From assembly GCA_014860445.1 (NCBI GenBank), contig JACZJT010000054.1, positions 1-64,000 of the forward strand: a DNA stretch of 64,000 nt. The letters run 5' to 3'. Both the position numbers and the translations under genes were made by a program. Below the pieces are notes generated by a model. It was not told where the DNA came from, searched no databases, and saw only the letters and a program-made list of their open reading frames with translations. Below, piece after piece: positions 9,160-17,442 of the stretch. Origin of the DNA: Burkholderiales bacterium. GTDB taxonomy: Bacteria; Pseudomonadota; Gammaproteobacteria; Burkholderiales; SG8-39. Position 1 is the first letter of the stretch. Every line of letters starts with the position of its first letter.

Positions 9160-9645
9160 CTATCGCGCCGATGCGAAGGTCGCGGCCCGCGCGGCTGGCC
9201 CGGACGCTGGAACAGCGGCAGTAAGGTGGCGGCGAACCTTCTCGATATAGGAGCGCCTCAAGGCGGGGTTCGCGGTGTTGTAGGCGCCCACGGCTTCCCA
9301 GGTGTAGCCGAGGCGGGAGACATTGCCGGCGAGAATCCAGGCACCGACATGGATGTTGGTGCAAGGCTCGAACAGATCGCGCTCGCCGATTCCATGGGAT
9401 GCCAACGTGGGCAGCCAGGCGGAATTGATCTGCATCAGACCAATGTCGCGCGACCCGTTGGAGTTGCGGCCGATGGCTTGAGGGTTGAGGCCGGATTCGG
9501 TGCGCGCGATCGCGTAGAGCAGGGCGCTATTGACTTGGTAGCGCCTCGCCGCATCGTCCCAGCACGCATATGCGGGGAGGGCGGTAGAGAATACAAGTGC
9601 GACGCTCAATCGCACCCATAACGCTCGTCTACACTGTCTTCGCAC
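9160..9645 (-). CDS. Lytic transglycosylase (SLT domain), LtgX/VirB1-like
   Basis: 161 aa from the GTG at 9645, preceded by GGGAG with 6 nt spacing; an ATG at 9711 is an alternative. A signal peptide ending in LPAYA is followed by a Slt domain with ARTESGLNPQAIGRNSN (catalytic Glu), IGLMQINSAWLP and AVGAYNTA. It would open peptidoglycan locally for the transfer channel. In the GGI the equivalent gene is ltgX, next to traA and divergent from traI, the same arrangement as here. Confidence 0.9.
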   Translation of the reverse strand: MRRQCRRALWVRLSVALVFSTALPAYACWDDAARRYQVNSALLYAIARTESGLNPQAIGRNSNGSRDIGLMQINSAWLPTLASHGIGERDLFEPCTNIHVGAWILAGNVSRLGYTWEAVGAYNTANPALRRSYIEKVRRHLTAAVPASGPAARAATFASAR

Positions 9646-9741
9646 GCTGTTCTCCCGTTCTTGTTTCTGCGCGCATTGCGTCGATGCCGCCGCGCAGAAT
9701 GTCGAATGCATCGTAACGGGGGAAAACACACAGATCTGCTC

Positions 9742-9770
9742 GAATCGTGGCCTCGATGAGGCCACGATTC
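9742..9770. promoter_or_regulatory. 13-bp perfect inverted repeat in the divergent tra control region
   Basis: gaatcgtggcctc, a 3-nt loop (gat), then its exact complement. It lies between the divergent lytic transglycosylase/tra operon and the relaxase gene (intergenic about 9646-9928). There is no following T tract, so a rho-independent terminator is unlikely; a regulator site or a secondary-structure element, possibly near oriT, is more plausible. The rest of the 283-nt gap shows no gene. Confidence 0.5.
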
Positions 9771-9928
9771 CGCTTGCAATCGGTTGGCAGCTCGCGCGAA
9801 GCGATGCGCGCACGGAGCGGTGTGCGCACACGGATCAAACGACGCTATACGCGTCAATAGCTTTTCGGAGCTTTGCCAAGGCCACGATCGCAGCGGATGT
9901 CCCGGATGGGACCGGTAATACTCACCCA

Positions 9929-11305
9929 ATGATGATTACAGCGGTGATGAAGCGCGGAGGCAGATCGGCCCTGGGAAGCGTGCTCGCGAGCGCCGGTACG
10001 TTATTGCTGCGCAGGCGATGGCCTGCGAAAACATCTCAGAAGGAGCGGCTAGACGCCGTTGTCGCACCAGATGCCGAACTTTCGGTGCTTGGTTTCCAGG
10101 AGTTCATCGAACATACCCGCAGCGCAACCCTCGTCGAACTCATCCGCATCAAGCTGGGATTTCCCCGGGAAGTGTTCGAGCGCGCCGTGAACCCCGTAAT
10201 CAAAGGCTATGCGGAGTTCGTGCAACTGCCGTCGGCCTCGGAATCACAGCAGCATGGAAATCCGACCAATCTCTTCACCCATGCCCTGGACGTCGCCAGT
10301 CGCGCGCTCGATTACCGGCGTGGCCAGATTCTGCCGCGAGGCGCTGCGCCGGAAGTGATCGGAGCGCAGGCGCATCGGTGGACCTACTCGGTCTTCGTCG
10401 CCGCCTTGCTGTACGGTGTTGCTAAGAACAGGTTGGACGTACACGACATGCTTGCGGTGCAGTTGCTTGACCGGCTCGTGCCGCCATCGGTTCTCGAATG
10501 GCTGGCTGCGGACCCCGCGCTCATTCGCGAGCTTCTAGCGTTCCTCTCCCGAGACAGTTCGGCACGGATTGGAGCGATCAGCCAACTGGTACTGCGAGCT
10601 GCCGCCGAATCGGGTAGCCGCGATCTTCTGCCGTCCGGTGGCGCTGATTCGACTGTGCAGGAGATTGCTTCGGTCGCCATTTCTCTCGACGTGAAGGCCG
10701 TAGGCGGCTTCGATGGACGCTCGACCGACCCGAGCACGATAGTGGCGGCTCAGCCGGATGCGGCGGCCTCGGCCACAAATAAGTCTGCACTTCCGGATGA
10801 GGAAACGGAGTACCTCGAGGATGTCGACGAAGCGCACAGCAGACCAAGGGAGCAAGTTCGGACGACCGATAACGTATTGGCGCAAGCACCCGACGCGGCA
10901 CGTCGCTTCATCGGTTGGGTGCAGCAAGGACTCTCCGAGGGGACTCTTCGGGTCAACGAGGCCGGAGCGCTCGTGCATTTCGTGGACGAGGGCATGCTGC
11001 TCGTGTCGCCACGCATCTTCCGGGAGTTTGCGAAGCGCTTCGGCGAGGACGGCGACTGTGATCCAGCGAATGCTCCCGGCGAGTCGGACATCGGGAAATC
11101 GATCCAACGCCAAGTCTTTCGGGCAGGTTGGCATCTGCGCGCCGACAAGGGCGTGAACATTCTCACCTACAAGGTGATGCGCGGCGATCGCGCCGTGTCA
11201 CGATTGTCCGGGGTCGTCATCCGCGATCCGGCGCGATTCGTTAAACCGGTTCCCCCCATCAATCCGTTGCTCGTCCGCTTGCGCGAAGAGCACGGAGACG
11301 CTTGA
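9929..11305 (+). CDS. traI: TraI_2-domain (MobH-type) relaxase, degenerate HD motif
   Basis: 458 aa. The N-terminal TraI_2 domain is seen as LVELIRIKLGFPREVFERAVNPV (71-90) and continues to NLFTHALDVASRAL; the TraI_2_C domain covers about 325-450 (ARRFIGWVQQGLSEGTLRVNEAGALVHF). MobH relaxases normally carry an HH-GGLL-H box and an HD-G-K box. Here these read QQHGNPTNLFTH (H109, H118) and LYGVAK (162-166), so several metal ligands are replaced. Position before traD fits a relaxase or relaxase-derived protein. The start ATG has no strong ribosome site. Confidence 0.8.
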   Translation: MMITAVMKRGGRSALGSVLASAGTLLLRRRWPAKTSQKERLDAVVAPDAELSVLGFQEFIEHTRSATLVELIRIKLGFPREVFERAVNPVIKGYAEFVQLPSASESQQHGNPTNLFTHALDVASRALDYRRGQILPRGAAPEVIGAQAHRWTYSVFVAALLYGVAKNRLDVHDMLAVQLLDRLVPPSVLEWLAADPALIRELLAFLSRDSSARIGAISQLVLRAAAESGSRDLLPSGGADSTVQEIASVAISLDVKAVGGFDGRSTDPSTIVAAQPDAAASATNKSALPDEETEYLEDVDEAHSRPREQVRTTDNVLAQAPDAARRFIGWVQQGLSEGTLRVNEAGALVHFVDEGMLLVSPRIFREFAKRFGEDGDCDPANAPGESDIGKSIQRQVFRAGWHLRADKGVNILTYKVMRGDRAVSRLSGVVIRDPARFVKPVPPINPLLVRLREEHGDA

Positions 11306-11309
11306 GCCC

Positions 11310-13313
11310 ATGGGCTACCCGCTCGAAGCCTTGCTGCGGCCCGCCTACGAACTTCGCGCGGCGGCTGTCTCATTTCTTGGCGCGGCTGCGGTGATCACGA
11401 ACCCTTCGACCTTCCTGCTGACACCGGAGCTCTCGTGGGGACTCGCCGGTATTCTCGTCTGCCATTCGGCTTGGCGAGGCTACGCCGGACTGCGAATTGT
11501 CCGTTACCGCGCCAACCTGCGGCGACAGCGCGGCTACTTGGTGACTTCCGAAGAGATTCCGTGGTCGGCCGAGCGATTGTTTCTGGGCAGGGGCTTCCAC
11601 TGGAACCAGCGACACACGCAGCGACTGCATGAAACCAGACTCCCCGAAAAGCGGGACATGTTGCAACCTGGACTGATTGGCCGCATCGCGGACTTGCTTC
11701 GTCCCCAGTCGCCAGATCAATCCGCTGTCGGTGGCGATCCAGCTATCCACGGCGTCGAGCCTGCGGAGTCGGACATCTGGATGGACATTCGCGACCGCGT
11801 CGGACATACCCTGGTCCTGGGCACAACCCGTGTCGGAAAAACCCGGCTCGCCGAAGTACTCCTCACGCAGGACATACGCCGTGGCGAGGTGGTGATCGTG
11901 TTCGATCCCAAGGGCGATATCGACCTGCTTCGCCGGGTCTACGCCGAGGCCAAACGCGCGGGACGAGAAAACGAGTTCTTCATGTTCCACCTGGGACATC
12001 CCGAGCTATCAGCACGCTACAACCCGGTGGGGAACTTCTCCAGAATCACCGAGGTGGCGACGCGCATCGCCGGGCAGCTTCCCTCCGAGGGTCAGTCCGC
12101 GGCATTCAAGGAGTTCGTCTGGCGATTCGTGAACGTCATGGCTCGCGCATTGGTCGCCCTGGGCCGCAAGCCCGACTACGAGCAGATCAATCGCTACGCC
12201 TCGAACGTCGAACCGCTCTTGATCGACTACTTCGAGCACTGGCTCGACCGGGAGCAGGGCGCCGCTGGCTGGCGCGAGGAAGTCGAATCGATGGCGATCG
12301 ACAAGAAGGCTCTCGACAAGGGGCTGCAGACGCGCGGATTCCGCGCGGTGACGCTGGTCGAATACGCGCGGCGCAAGAAGTTCTACGACCCGATCGCCCA
12401 CGCGCTCGCCTCGACGCTCAATTACGAGAAGAGCTACTTCGACAAACTGGTGGCATCCCTTCTTCCCCTCATGGAAAAGCTCACCACCGGCCGCACCGCG
12501 TCGCTGCTGTCGCCGGATCTCGACGATGCCAGCGATTGGCGGCCCGTATTCGACTGGGCATCGGTGATCAATCTGGGCGGCATCGTCTATATCGGGCTCG
12601 ATTCCCTGTCCGACTACGAGGTGGCCGCCGCAGTGGGCAACTCGATGTTCGCGGATCTTACGAGCGTGGCGGGAAGCCTCTACAAGTTCGGCACGGGCAG
12701 GGGGCTTCCGGGCGAAACGGTGGCGCGGCGCATCGCGATCCATGCCGACGAATTCAACGAACTGATCGGCGACGAATTCATCCCGCTCCTCAACAAGGCG
12801 GGCGGGGCGGGATTCCAGGTGACCGCGTACACTCAGACCTGGTCGGACGTGGAGGCGCGCATCGGGTCCCGGGCTAAGGCGGGGCAGATCGCCGGGAACT
12901 TCAATACCCTTATTATGCTGCGCGTCAAGGAAGTCGCGACGGCGGAGCTACTAACCAGCCAGCTCCCGGAAGTACGCGTCGTCTCGACTCTCGTTGCGTC
13001 ATCGGTCTCGGACACCAACGATCCGGGCGACTTCGCCGACTTCGCCAGCCGAAACGAGGACCGCATCACCACGGAGAGCGCCCCCATGCTGGCGCCGAGC
13101 GACCTCGTCCAGTTGCCCAAAGGACAGGCCTTCGCGCTCATTCACGGCGGGCAGCTTCACAAGATCCGGATGCCGTTACCGGACGCCAGCCACGACCCGT
13201 TGATGCCCATCAGCCTCGAAGCGATCGGTAGTGAGGTGAGGGGCCGGATGGACGGCCGTTCGCACAGGGCGCGGCATGGCAGCACTGCCGAGGAGGCGAG
13301 AGTTGGCCTCTAG
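11310..13313 (+). CDS. traD: TraD, type IV coupling protein (SXT/GGI-like)
   Basis: 667 aa. Two N-terminal hydrophobic segments (about 18-60), then a TraD/VirD4 ATPase with Walker A GTTRVGKT at 171-178 and, after it, VVIVFDPKGDID. Later AIHADEFNELIGDEF is the Walker B region. The protein links the relaxase-DNA complex to the secretion channel at the inner membrane. It begins 4 nt after traI and overlaps the DUF4400 gene by 38 nt. Confidence 0.94.
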   Translation: MGYPLEALLRPAYELRAAAVSFLGAAAVITNPSTFLLTPELSWGLAGILVCHSAWRGYAGLRIVRYRANLRRQRGYLVTSEEIPWSAERLFLGRGFHWNQRHTQRLHETRLPEKRDMLQPGLIGRIADLLRPQSPDQSAVGGDPAIHGVEPAESDIWMDIRDRVGHTLVLGTTRVGKTRLAEVLLTQDIRRGEVVIVFDPKGDIDLLRRVYAEAKRAGRENEFFMFHLGHPELSARYNPVGNFSRITEVATRIAGQLPSEGQSAAFKEFVWRFVNVMARALVALGRKPDYEQINRYASNVEPLLIDYFEHWLDREQGAAGWREEVESMAIDKKALDKGLQTRGFRAVTLVEYARRKKFYDPIAHALASTLNYEKSYFDKLVASLLPLMEKLTTGRTASLLSPDLDDASDWRPVFDWASVINLGGIVYIGLDSLSDYEVAAAVGNSMFADLTSVAGSLYKFGTGRGLPGETVARRIAIHADEFNELIGDEFIPLLNKAGGAGFQVTAYTQTWSDVEARIGSRAKAGQIAGNFNTLIMLRVKEVATAELLTSQLPEVRVVSTLVASSVSDTNDPGDFADFASRNEDRITTESAPMLAPSDLVQLPKGQAFALIHGGQLHKIRMPLPDASHDPLMPISLEAIGSEVRGRMDGRSHRARHGSTAEEARVGL

Positions 13314-14016
13314 GAATGCGTCGTTTCACGAGGGCGGATTTGCCGGCGCTCTGCTGGCGCCGCTCAAGCTTGTCTTCGCGCTGACTCTGGCCTTCATCGG
13401 AATTCTCGTTGTAGTCTGGATTGTTGACTGGACATTCGTGTTCAAGGTCTGGCCGGACGGCATCGACCGGTTGAGGAGCATCCTGGTCGCGGACCTTGCT
13501 CGTGCGCGCGATCTCGCGGAATGGCAGGGTGGGCTGCCGAGCGCCGTGACCGGAACGGCGAACTTTCTTTATGCACTGGTCTTCCGGTTCACGGGAATCC
13601 ACGACATGGGAATGCGATTCGCGGAGGGGGCGGAGCTTTCTATTCCGGACACGATCGTGCGCAACACCTACCTGGCCAACCGCGAAGCAATCGAGGTGGC
13701 GATGATTGGAACGCAGTTGCTTGGTGTCCGGCTTGCGACGCTGGCAATGCTTGCGCCGATTCTCGTGCTCATTTACATCATCGCAGGGGCGGATGGACTG
13801 ACCCAGCGCGCAATACGTCGGGCCTCTGGCGGGCGGGAGTCGGCGAGCTTGTACCACCGTGCCAAGCACCTTCAGGTTGCGCTGATGGCAACCAGTTTGC
13901 TGATTGGCCTATTCTGGCCGGCGTCTGTTGATGTCCGCTGGATTGGCCTCCCGCTTGCAGCAACTCTCGCAATTCTCACTCGGCTGCAGTGGGCTTACTA
14001 CAAGAAGCATCTATGA
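13276..14016 (+). CDS. DUF4400 integrating-conjugative-element membrane protein
   Basis: 246 aa with several hydrophobic segments: KLVFALTLAFIGILVVVWIVD at the N-terminus, LATLAMLAPILVLIYIIAG centrally, and two near the C-terminus. DUF4400/TIGR03747 proteins follow traD in many ICEs; their role is unknown. A TTG at 13303 with AGGAGG 6-7 nt upstream may be the true start instead of the ATG at 13276. The stop is 7 nt from the convergent 14024 gene and marks the end of the transfer core. Confidence 0.85.
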   Translation: MAALPRRRELASRNASFHEGGFAGALLAPLKLVFALTLAFIGILVVVWIVDWTFVFKVWPDGIDRLRSILVADLARARDLAEWQGGLPSAVTGTANFLYALVFRFTGIHDMGMRFAEGAELSIPDTIVRNTYLANREAIEVAMIGTQLLGVRLATLAMLAPILVLIYIIAGADGLTQRAIRRASGGRESASLYHRAKHLQVALMATSLLIGLFWPASVDVRWIGLPLAATLAILTRLQWAYYKKHL

Positions 14017-14023
14017 GCGGTAC

Positions 14024-14623
14024 TTACGAAGTCGAACGTGCTCGCGAAGCTATCGACGGAGGTGGCGCAAACCAGGACTCCCCCTGCAAGCGTTGTCTCA
14101 GCGGGGTAACGATGAAATCCGGCGCGCGCCATACGTATTCCGCAGCTTTGGCCTTGCCTTCGACCGACAATCCTTGGAGATGAGTACACGCCGCATCCAC
14201 TGAAAATGGCATTCCGGTTTTCTTCTGGAAATCAGCCGGCAGGTCTGTCCAGACCACAACATCGAATTGTTTCTCTTGCGCCCAGGTTTGGATGGCTTCT
14301 CGAGTGGCCTCGTCGCCACCCTGCAGCCTAGACCCGTCAAGAAACACGGCCCCGATATAACGTAGTACCGTGCCCTCGCGACTGCGCAAGTCGCAAATGG
14401 CGTCATCCGGATTCTTGCGAGTACTTTCCGCATAGGCGATGCGGCAGTGCGCGCCATGCGCAGGATCGATCGCCAGCGTAAGCGCTCTTAGACGAGATTC
14501 GGATACACGGGAAAACTCGAGTTTGAGCGTCGGCCCGTCCAGGTCCCATGGGCCGTGATGGTCATCAAACTCCGGGCGCGTGTCCCAAATCAGCGAGCCC
14601 CAGCCGAGAATGCAAATTCGCAT
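14024..14623 (-). CDS. Gamma-glutamylcyclotransferase-like hypothetical protein
   Basis: 199 aa. The N-terminus MRICILGWGSLIW has the (Y/W)GSL motif seen at the start of GGCT/AIG2-like folds, and FSRVSESRLRALTLAIDP is a well conserved-looking stretch. Activity is unknown. It lies 21 nt downstream of the LRAT-like gene on the same strand and probably shares its transcript. This is the first accessory gene after the transfer core. Confidence 0.6.
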   Translation of the reverse strand: MRICILGWGSLIWDTRPEFDDHHGPWDLDGPTLKLEFSRVSESRLRALTLAIDPAHGAHCRIAYAESTRKNPDDAICDLRSREGTVLRYIGAVFLDGSRLQGGDEATREAIQTWAQEKQFDVVVWTDLPADFQKKTGMPFSVDAACTHLQGLSVEGKAKAAEYVWRAPDFIVTPLRQRLQGESWFAPPPSIASRARSTS

Positions 14624-14644
14624 CTGTAACGCGGCTGACTCGAA

Positions 14645-15052
14645 TCAGGAACGTGCCGCGACGAGAGCGATTCCGGCAAGAGTGATCAGCGCTACCGCAG
14701 CAAGTTGCGGACTGTTGGGCGGCAGGCCGTGGCAGAAGGCAACGAAATTTTCGCAATTCCAATTGATCACGTGATACTGCGTGCGATACGCAGACCGGGC
14801 GCGATGCAGCACTTCCCAAGGGGAAAGCTTTCCGGGATGGCCTTCGTCGGTCCACGCCTGCCCAGAGGTGAAAACGTCCCACGGTTCTTCAGCGATTCCG
14901 CCGGCCCGTGCTGAGTTCGAAATTACCATGGGTTTTCCGTTGTCCCAGCGGTCGGAAACGACCCCTTTGTGGCGGAAAAATACGTAGGCAGGAACGGAGA
15001 TTACGGTTCCGGGGGCAGGCCATTGGGGCTGATTGTCGTAGAAGTAGTACAT
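14645..15052 (-). CDS. LRAT-like (papain-fold) hydrolase with C-terminal membrane segment
   Basis: 135 aa. FFRHKGVVSD (H28) and NWNCENF (C100) match the His and Cys boxes of lecithin-retinol-acyltransferase-like/NlpC-type enzymes, which act on acyl or peptide bonds. The C-terminus (LAAVALITLAGIALVAA) is a single hydrophobic helix, suggesting tail anchoring. The ATG at 15052 has AAGGA upstream. Divergent from an XRE gene 40 bp away whose product also ends in a hydrophobic helix. Substrate unknown. Confidence 0.7.
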   Translation of the reverse strand: MYYFYDNQPQWPAPGTVISVPAYVFFRHKGVVSDRWDNGKPMVISNSARAGGIAEEPWDVFTSGQAWTDEGHPGKLSPWEVLHRARSAYRTQYHVINWNCENFVAFCHGLPPNSPQLAAVALITLAGIALVAARS

Positions 15053-15055
15053 GGG

Positions 15056-15084
15056 TTGTCCTTTTCAATGCATACATGTATAAT
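15056..15084 (+). promoter_or_regulatory. Promoter of the XRE gene with overlapping palindrome
   Basis: TTGTCC at 15056-15061, a 17-bp spacer, and TATAAT at 15079-15084. The ATG of the XRE gene is only 8 nt after the -10 box, so the transcript would be leaderless or nearly so. The palindrome ATACATGTAT (15072-15081) overlaps the -10 box and also faces the divergent LRAT-like gene, so it is a natural operator candidate. Confidence 0.6.
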
Positions 15085-15092
15085 ACGCATAT

Positions 15093-15455
15093 ATGAGTAC
15101 GCAAGCAAGTCCCCCACAACCGGCAATTCCCTATACGGCCTTGGTGGGCCAGGTGCTCCTGGGCCACCGCGGGCGGAAGAGCCTTCACCAGAACGATCTT
15201 GCTGCCGCGCTGGGCGTTTCCCAGTCTGCCTACTCGAGGATCGAGCAAGGCGATACCACGATCTCCATCTCGCAGCTTCGAGTAATTGCGCGACGACTGG
15301 GTATCGCGCCCGGTGATCTCTTACGGGAGGCAGACGGGTTGGCTGAACGGCTGCGGATGCAAGGTGTAGAGGTCGGTGACGAAAAGGGTGTGCATCCTGC
15401 GGCCGTCATGATCGGGTTGGGCATACTTGCCGCGATTCTCGCTTCCGCGAAGTAG
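15093..15455 (+). CDS. XRE-family regulator with C-terminal membrane helix
   Basis: 120 aa. A Cro/CI-type HTH spans about residues 25-80 (LHQNDLAAALGVSQSAYSRI). The C-terminus (AAVMIGLGILAAILASA) is a hydrophobic segment, unusual for a small repressor and similar in style to the tail of the neighbouring LRAT-like protein. It probably controls the divergent 15052-14024 unit and itself; it could also affect qatA, which begins 82 nt downstream. Confidence 0.8.
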   Translation: MSTQASPPQPAIPYTALVGQVLLGHRGRKSLHQNDLAAALGVSQSAYSRIEQGDTTISISQLRVIARRLGIAPGDLLREADGLAERLRMQGVEVGDEKGVHPAAVMIGLGILAAILASAK

Positions 15456-15537
15456 CGCCATTAAGAAACTGCTGATATGACCAGGAAACAGCACCAACGC
15501 GCGTGCGAAAACATATAGTGGCGAAGGGAGACAAGCG

Positions 15538-17442
15538 ATGTGGACAGATCATGAGACAGAGCAAGATTTTCTAAATTTCGGCGGCGTAGCACGAACTGTC
15601 GCAGAAATCATTGTGCAGGCTCAGTCGCGTCCAATCTCCATCGGTGTATCGGGCGCATGGGGAGTCGGCAAATCCTCGATGATCAAACTGATCCATAACG
15701 AGTTGGCGCGCCGAACGGGAGAGAAAGGCACCCAACCAAATGAAGATGCCCAATCGGCTAAATCCTGTGACTTCATCTTTGTAGAGTTCAATGCCTGGCT
15801 CTATCAAGGATATGACGATGCTCGGGCAGCTTTGATCGAAGAGGTCGCTTCAACCTTGGCGAAAGAAGCTGCAAAGCGTAAGACGGGACTTGAAAAGGCA
15901 AACGAACTGGTGGAGCGAGTCAACTGGTTTCGCGCAGTCAAGCTCACGGCCAGTTCCGCTGCTGCGCTTGCCTTGGGATTACCGCCCACTGGCTTGCTCG
16001 GCGAGCTGTGGGGCTTGGGCCAAAAGGCGATAAGTGGCGATGTGGATCAAGGTTCCATCGATTCAACAGAAGCTGCAATGGGCAAAGCGACCGCCTCGGC
16101 GGCGGGCCTAATCAAGCCGAAGAAAACAACATCGCCGCCGAAAGAAATCCATGCACTCCGCAAGAGTTTCGAAGACGTACTGGAGGAAATGGGCGTGACC
16201 TTGGTAGTGCTGATCGACGACCTTGATCGGTGCTTACCGGAGACGACTATTTCTACGCTAGAGGCAATTAGGCTTTTCCTGTTCCTGAAGCACACAGCGT
16301 TTGTCATCGCGGCTGACGATCAGATGATCAAGCATGCGGTCAAACGGCATTTTCAAGGTGTCGAGGATGATCTTGTCGCCAACTACTTTGACAAACTTAT
16401 TCAGGTGCCGATCCGCGTTCCGCCTTTGGGTACCCAGGAAGTTCGTGCCTACATGATGCTGCTTTTCGTCGAGAACAGCAGCCTTGACCCTGCCGAGAAG
16501 GAAAGATTGCGTGGTGAGGTCTGCAAGCAACTCGGAAGCAGCTGGCAGGGGAAAAGAGTAGATCTTAAATTTCTTCGCAGCCTGAATGACAAACTGCCCG
16601 AAGAGCTTATTGCTCGTCTGGATGCTGCGGATCGGCTTGCTCCTTTGATGACGAGCGCTTCAGGGATCGCAGGCAACCCGCGGTTGATCAAGCGTTTCTT
16701 GAACGCCCTGTCGATCCGCATGGCAATGTCACGCGCGCAGGGTGTTGGTGTTGACGAGTCCGTTCTGGCGAAGGTGTTGCTTTTCGAGCGTTGCGGCGAT
16801 CCCAAGGCGTATGCGTTGCTGGTGAAGTCAGTCACTGATAGTGATGATGGCAAGCCAAGTTTTCTCGTCGAGTGGGAAAAGAAAGCCATTGCGGGGGAGG
16901 CGCTTGAGCAGAAGGCGCCGTGGGACGATCCTTTCATCACGGAATGGCTGCGTTTGCCGCCACAGCTCGGCGAGCGTGATTTGCGCGGGGCACTCTACGT
17001 AAGCCGGGAGCACGCGCCGCTCATTACCCCCGAGGATCGGCTTTCCTCAGAGGCCGCGGACCTGCTGGTTGCACTTCTCGAACATCCGGGCATGGCCGCC
17101 AGCATCAAGGATCGTCTCGCTGCCCTACCGCGCCCCGAAATCTCCGTGATCATGGATCGACTTCTCGGACGTGCGCGGCAGGAGCAGGATTGGGGTATTC
17201 CTCCCATCTTAGAAGCGTGCATGGTCGTCGCAGCAGCGGATCCGTCGCAGGGACAGCGCTTGGCGGGATTCTTGACGGAACGCCCAGGCTCGCAGATTAA
17301 GGCGAGCATTGTTCCGAAGATAGCCGATCAACCTTGGTCGAAAAGCGTATTTTCCGCTTGGGACAACGATGGCGAGGTCAGTAAGCCGGTCAAGAGTGCC
17401 ATTAAAGCCAAGAGTGGAAATGGGAACGTCCCAGTCAAGTAA
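15538..17442 (+). CDS. qatA: QatA, KAP-family P-loop ATPase of the Qat anti-phage system
   Basis: 634 aa. KAP NTPase: Walker A GAWGVGKSS at 39-47, Walker B VVLIDDLDRC near 223-232, with a hydrophobic insertion about 140-165 typical of KAP proteins and consistent with membrane association. The ATG follows GAAGGGAG. It heads qatABCD, a four-gene system known to protect against phage; the mechanism is unsettled. It overlaps qatB by 23 nt. Confidence 0.92.
   Translation: MWTDHETEQDFLNFGGVARTVAEIIVQAQSRPISIGVSGAWGVGKSSMIKLIHNELARRTGEKGTQPNEDAQSAKSCDFIFVEFNAWLYQGYDDARAALIEEVASTLAKEAAKRKTGLEKANELVERVNWFRAVKLTASSAAALALGLPPTGLLGELWGLGQKAISGDVDQGSIDSTEAAMGKATASAAGLIKPKKTTSPPKEIHALRKSFEDVLEEMGVTLVVLIDDLDRCLPETTISTLEAIRLFLFLKHTAFVIAADDQMIKHAVKRHFQGVEDDLVANYFDKLIQVPIRVPPLGTQEVRAYMMLLFVENSSLDPAEKERLRGEVCKQLGSSWQGKRVDLKFLRSLNDKLPEELIARLDAADRLAPLMTSASGIAGNPRLIKRFLNALSIRMAMSRAQGVGVDESVLAKVLLFERCGDPKAYALLVKSVTDSDDGKPSFLVEWEKKAIAGEALEQKAPWDDPFITEWLRLPPQLGERDLRGALYVSREHAPLITPEDRLSSEAADLLVALLEHPGMAASIKDRLAALPRPEISVIMDRLLGRARQEQDWGIPPILEACMVVAAADPSQGQRLAGFLTERPGSQIKASIVPKIADQPWSKSVFSAWDNDGEVSKPVKSAIKAKSGNGNVPVK

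Noticed and set aside
9742-9770. Rho-independent terminator
   Set aside because: No T tract follows the stem on either strand and it lies between divergent genes, where a terminator is not expected.
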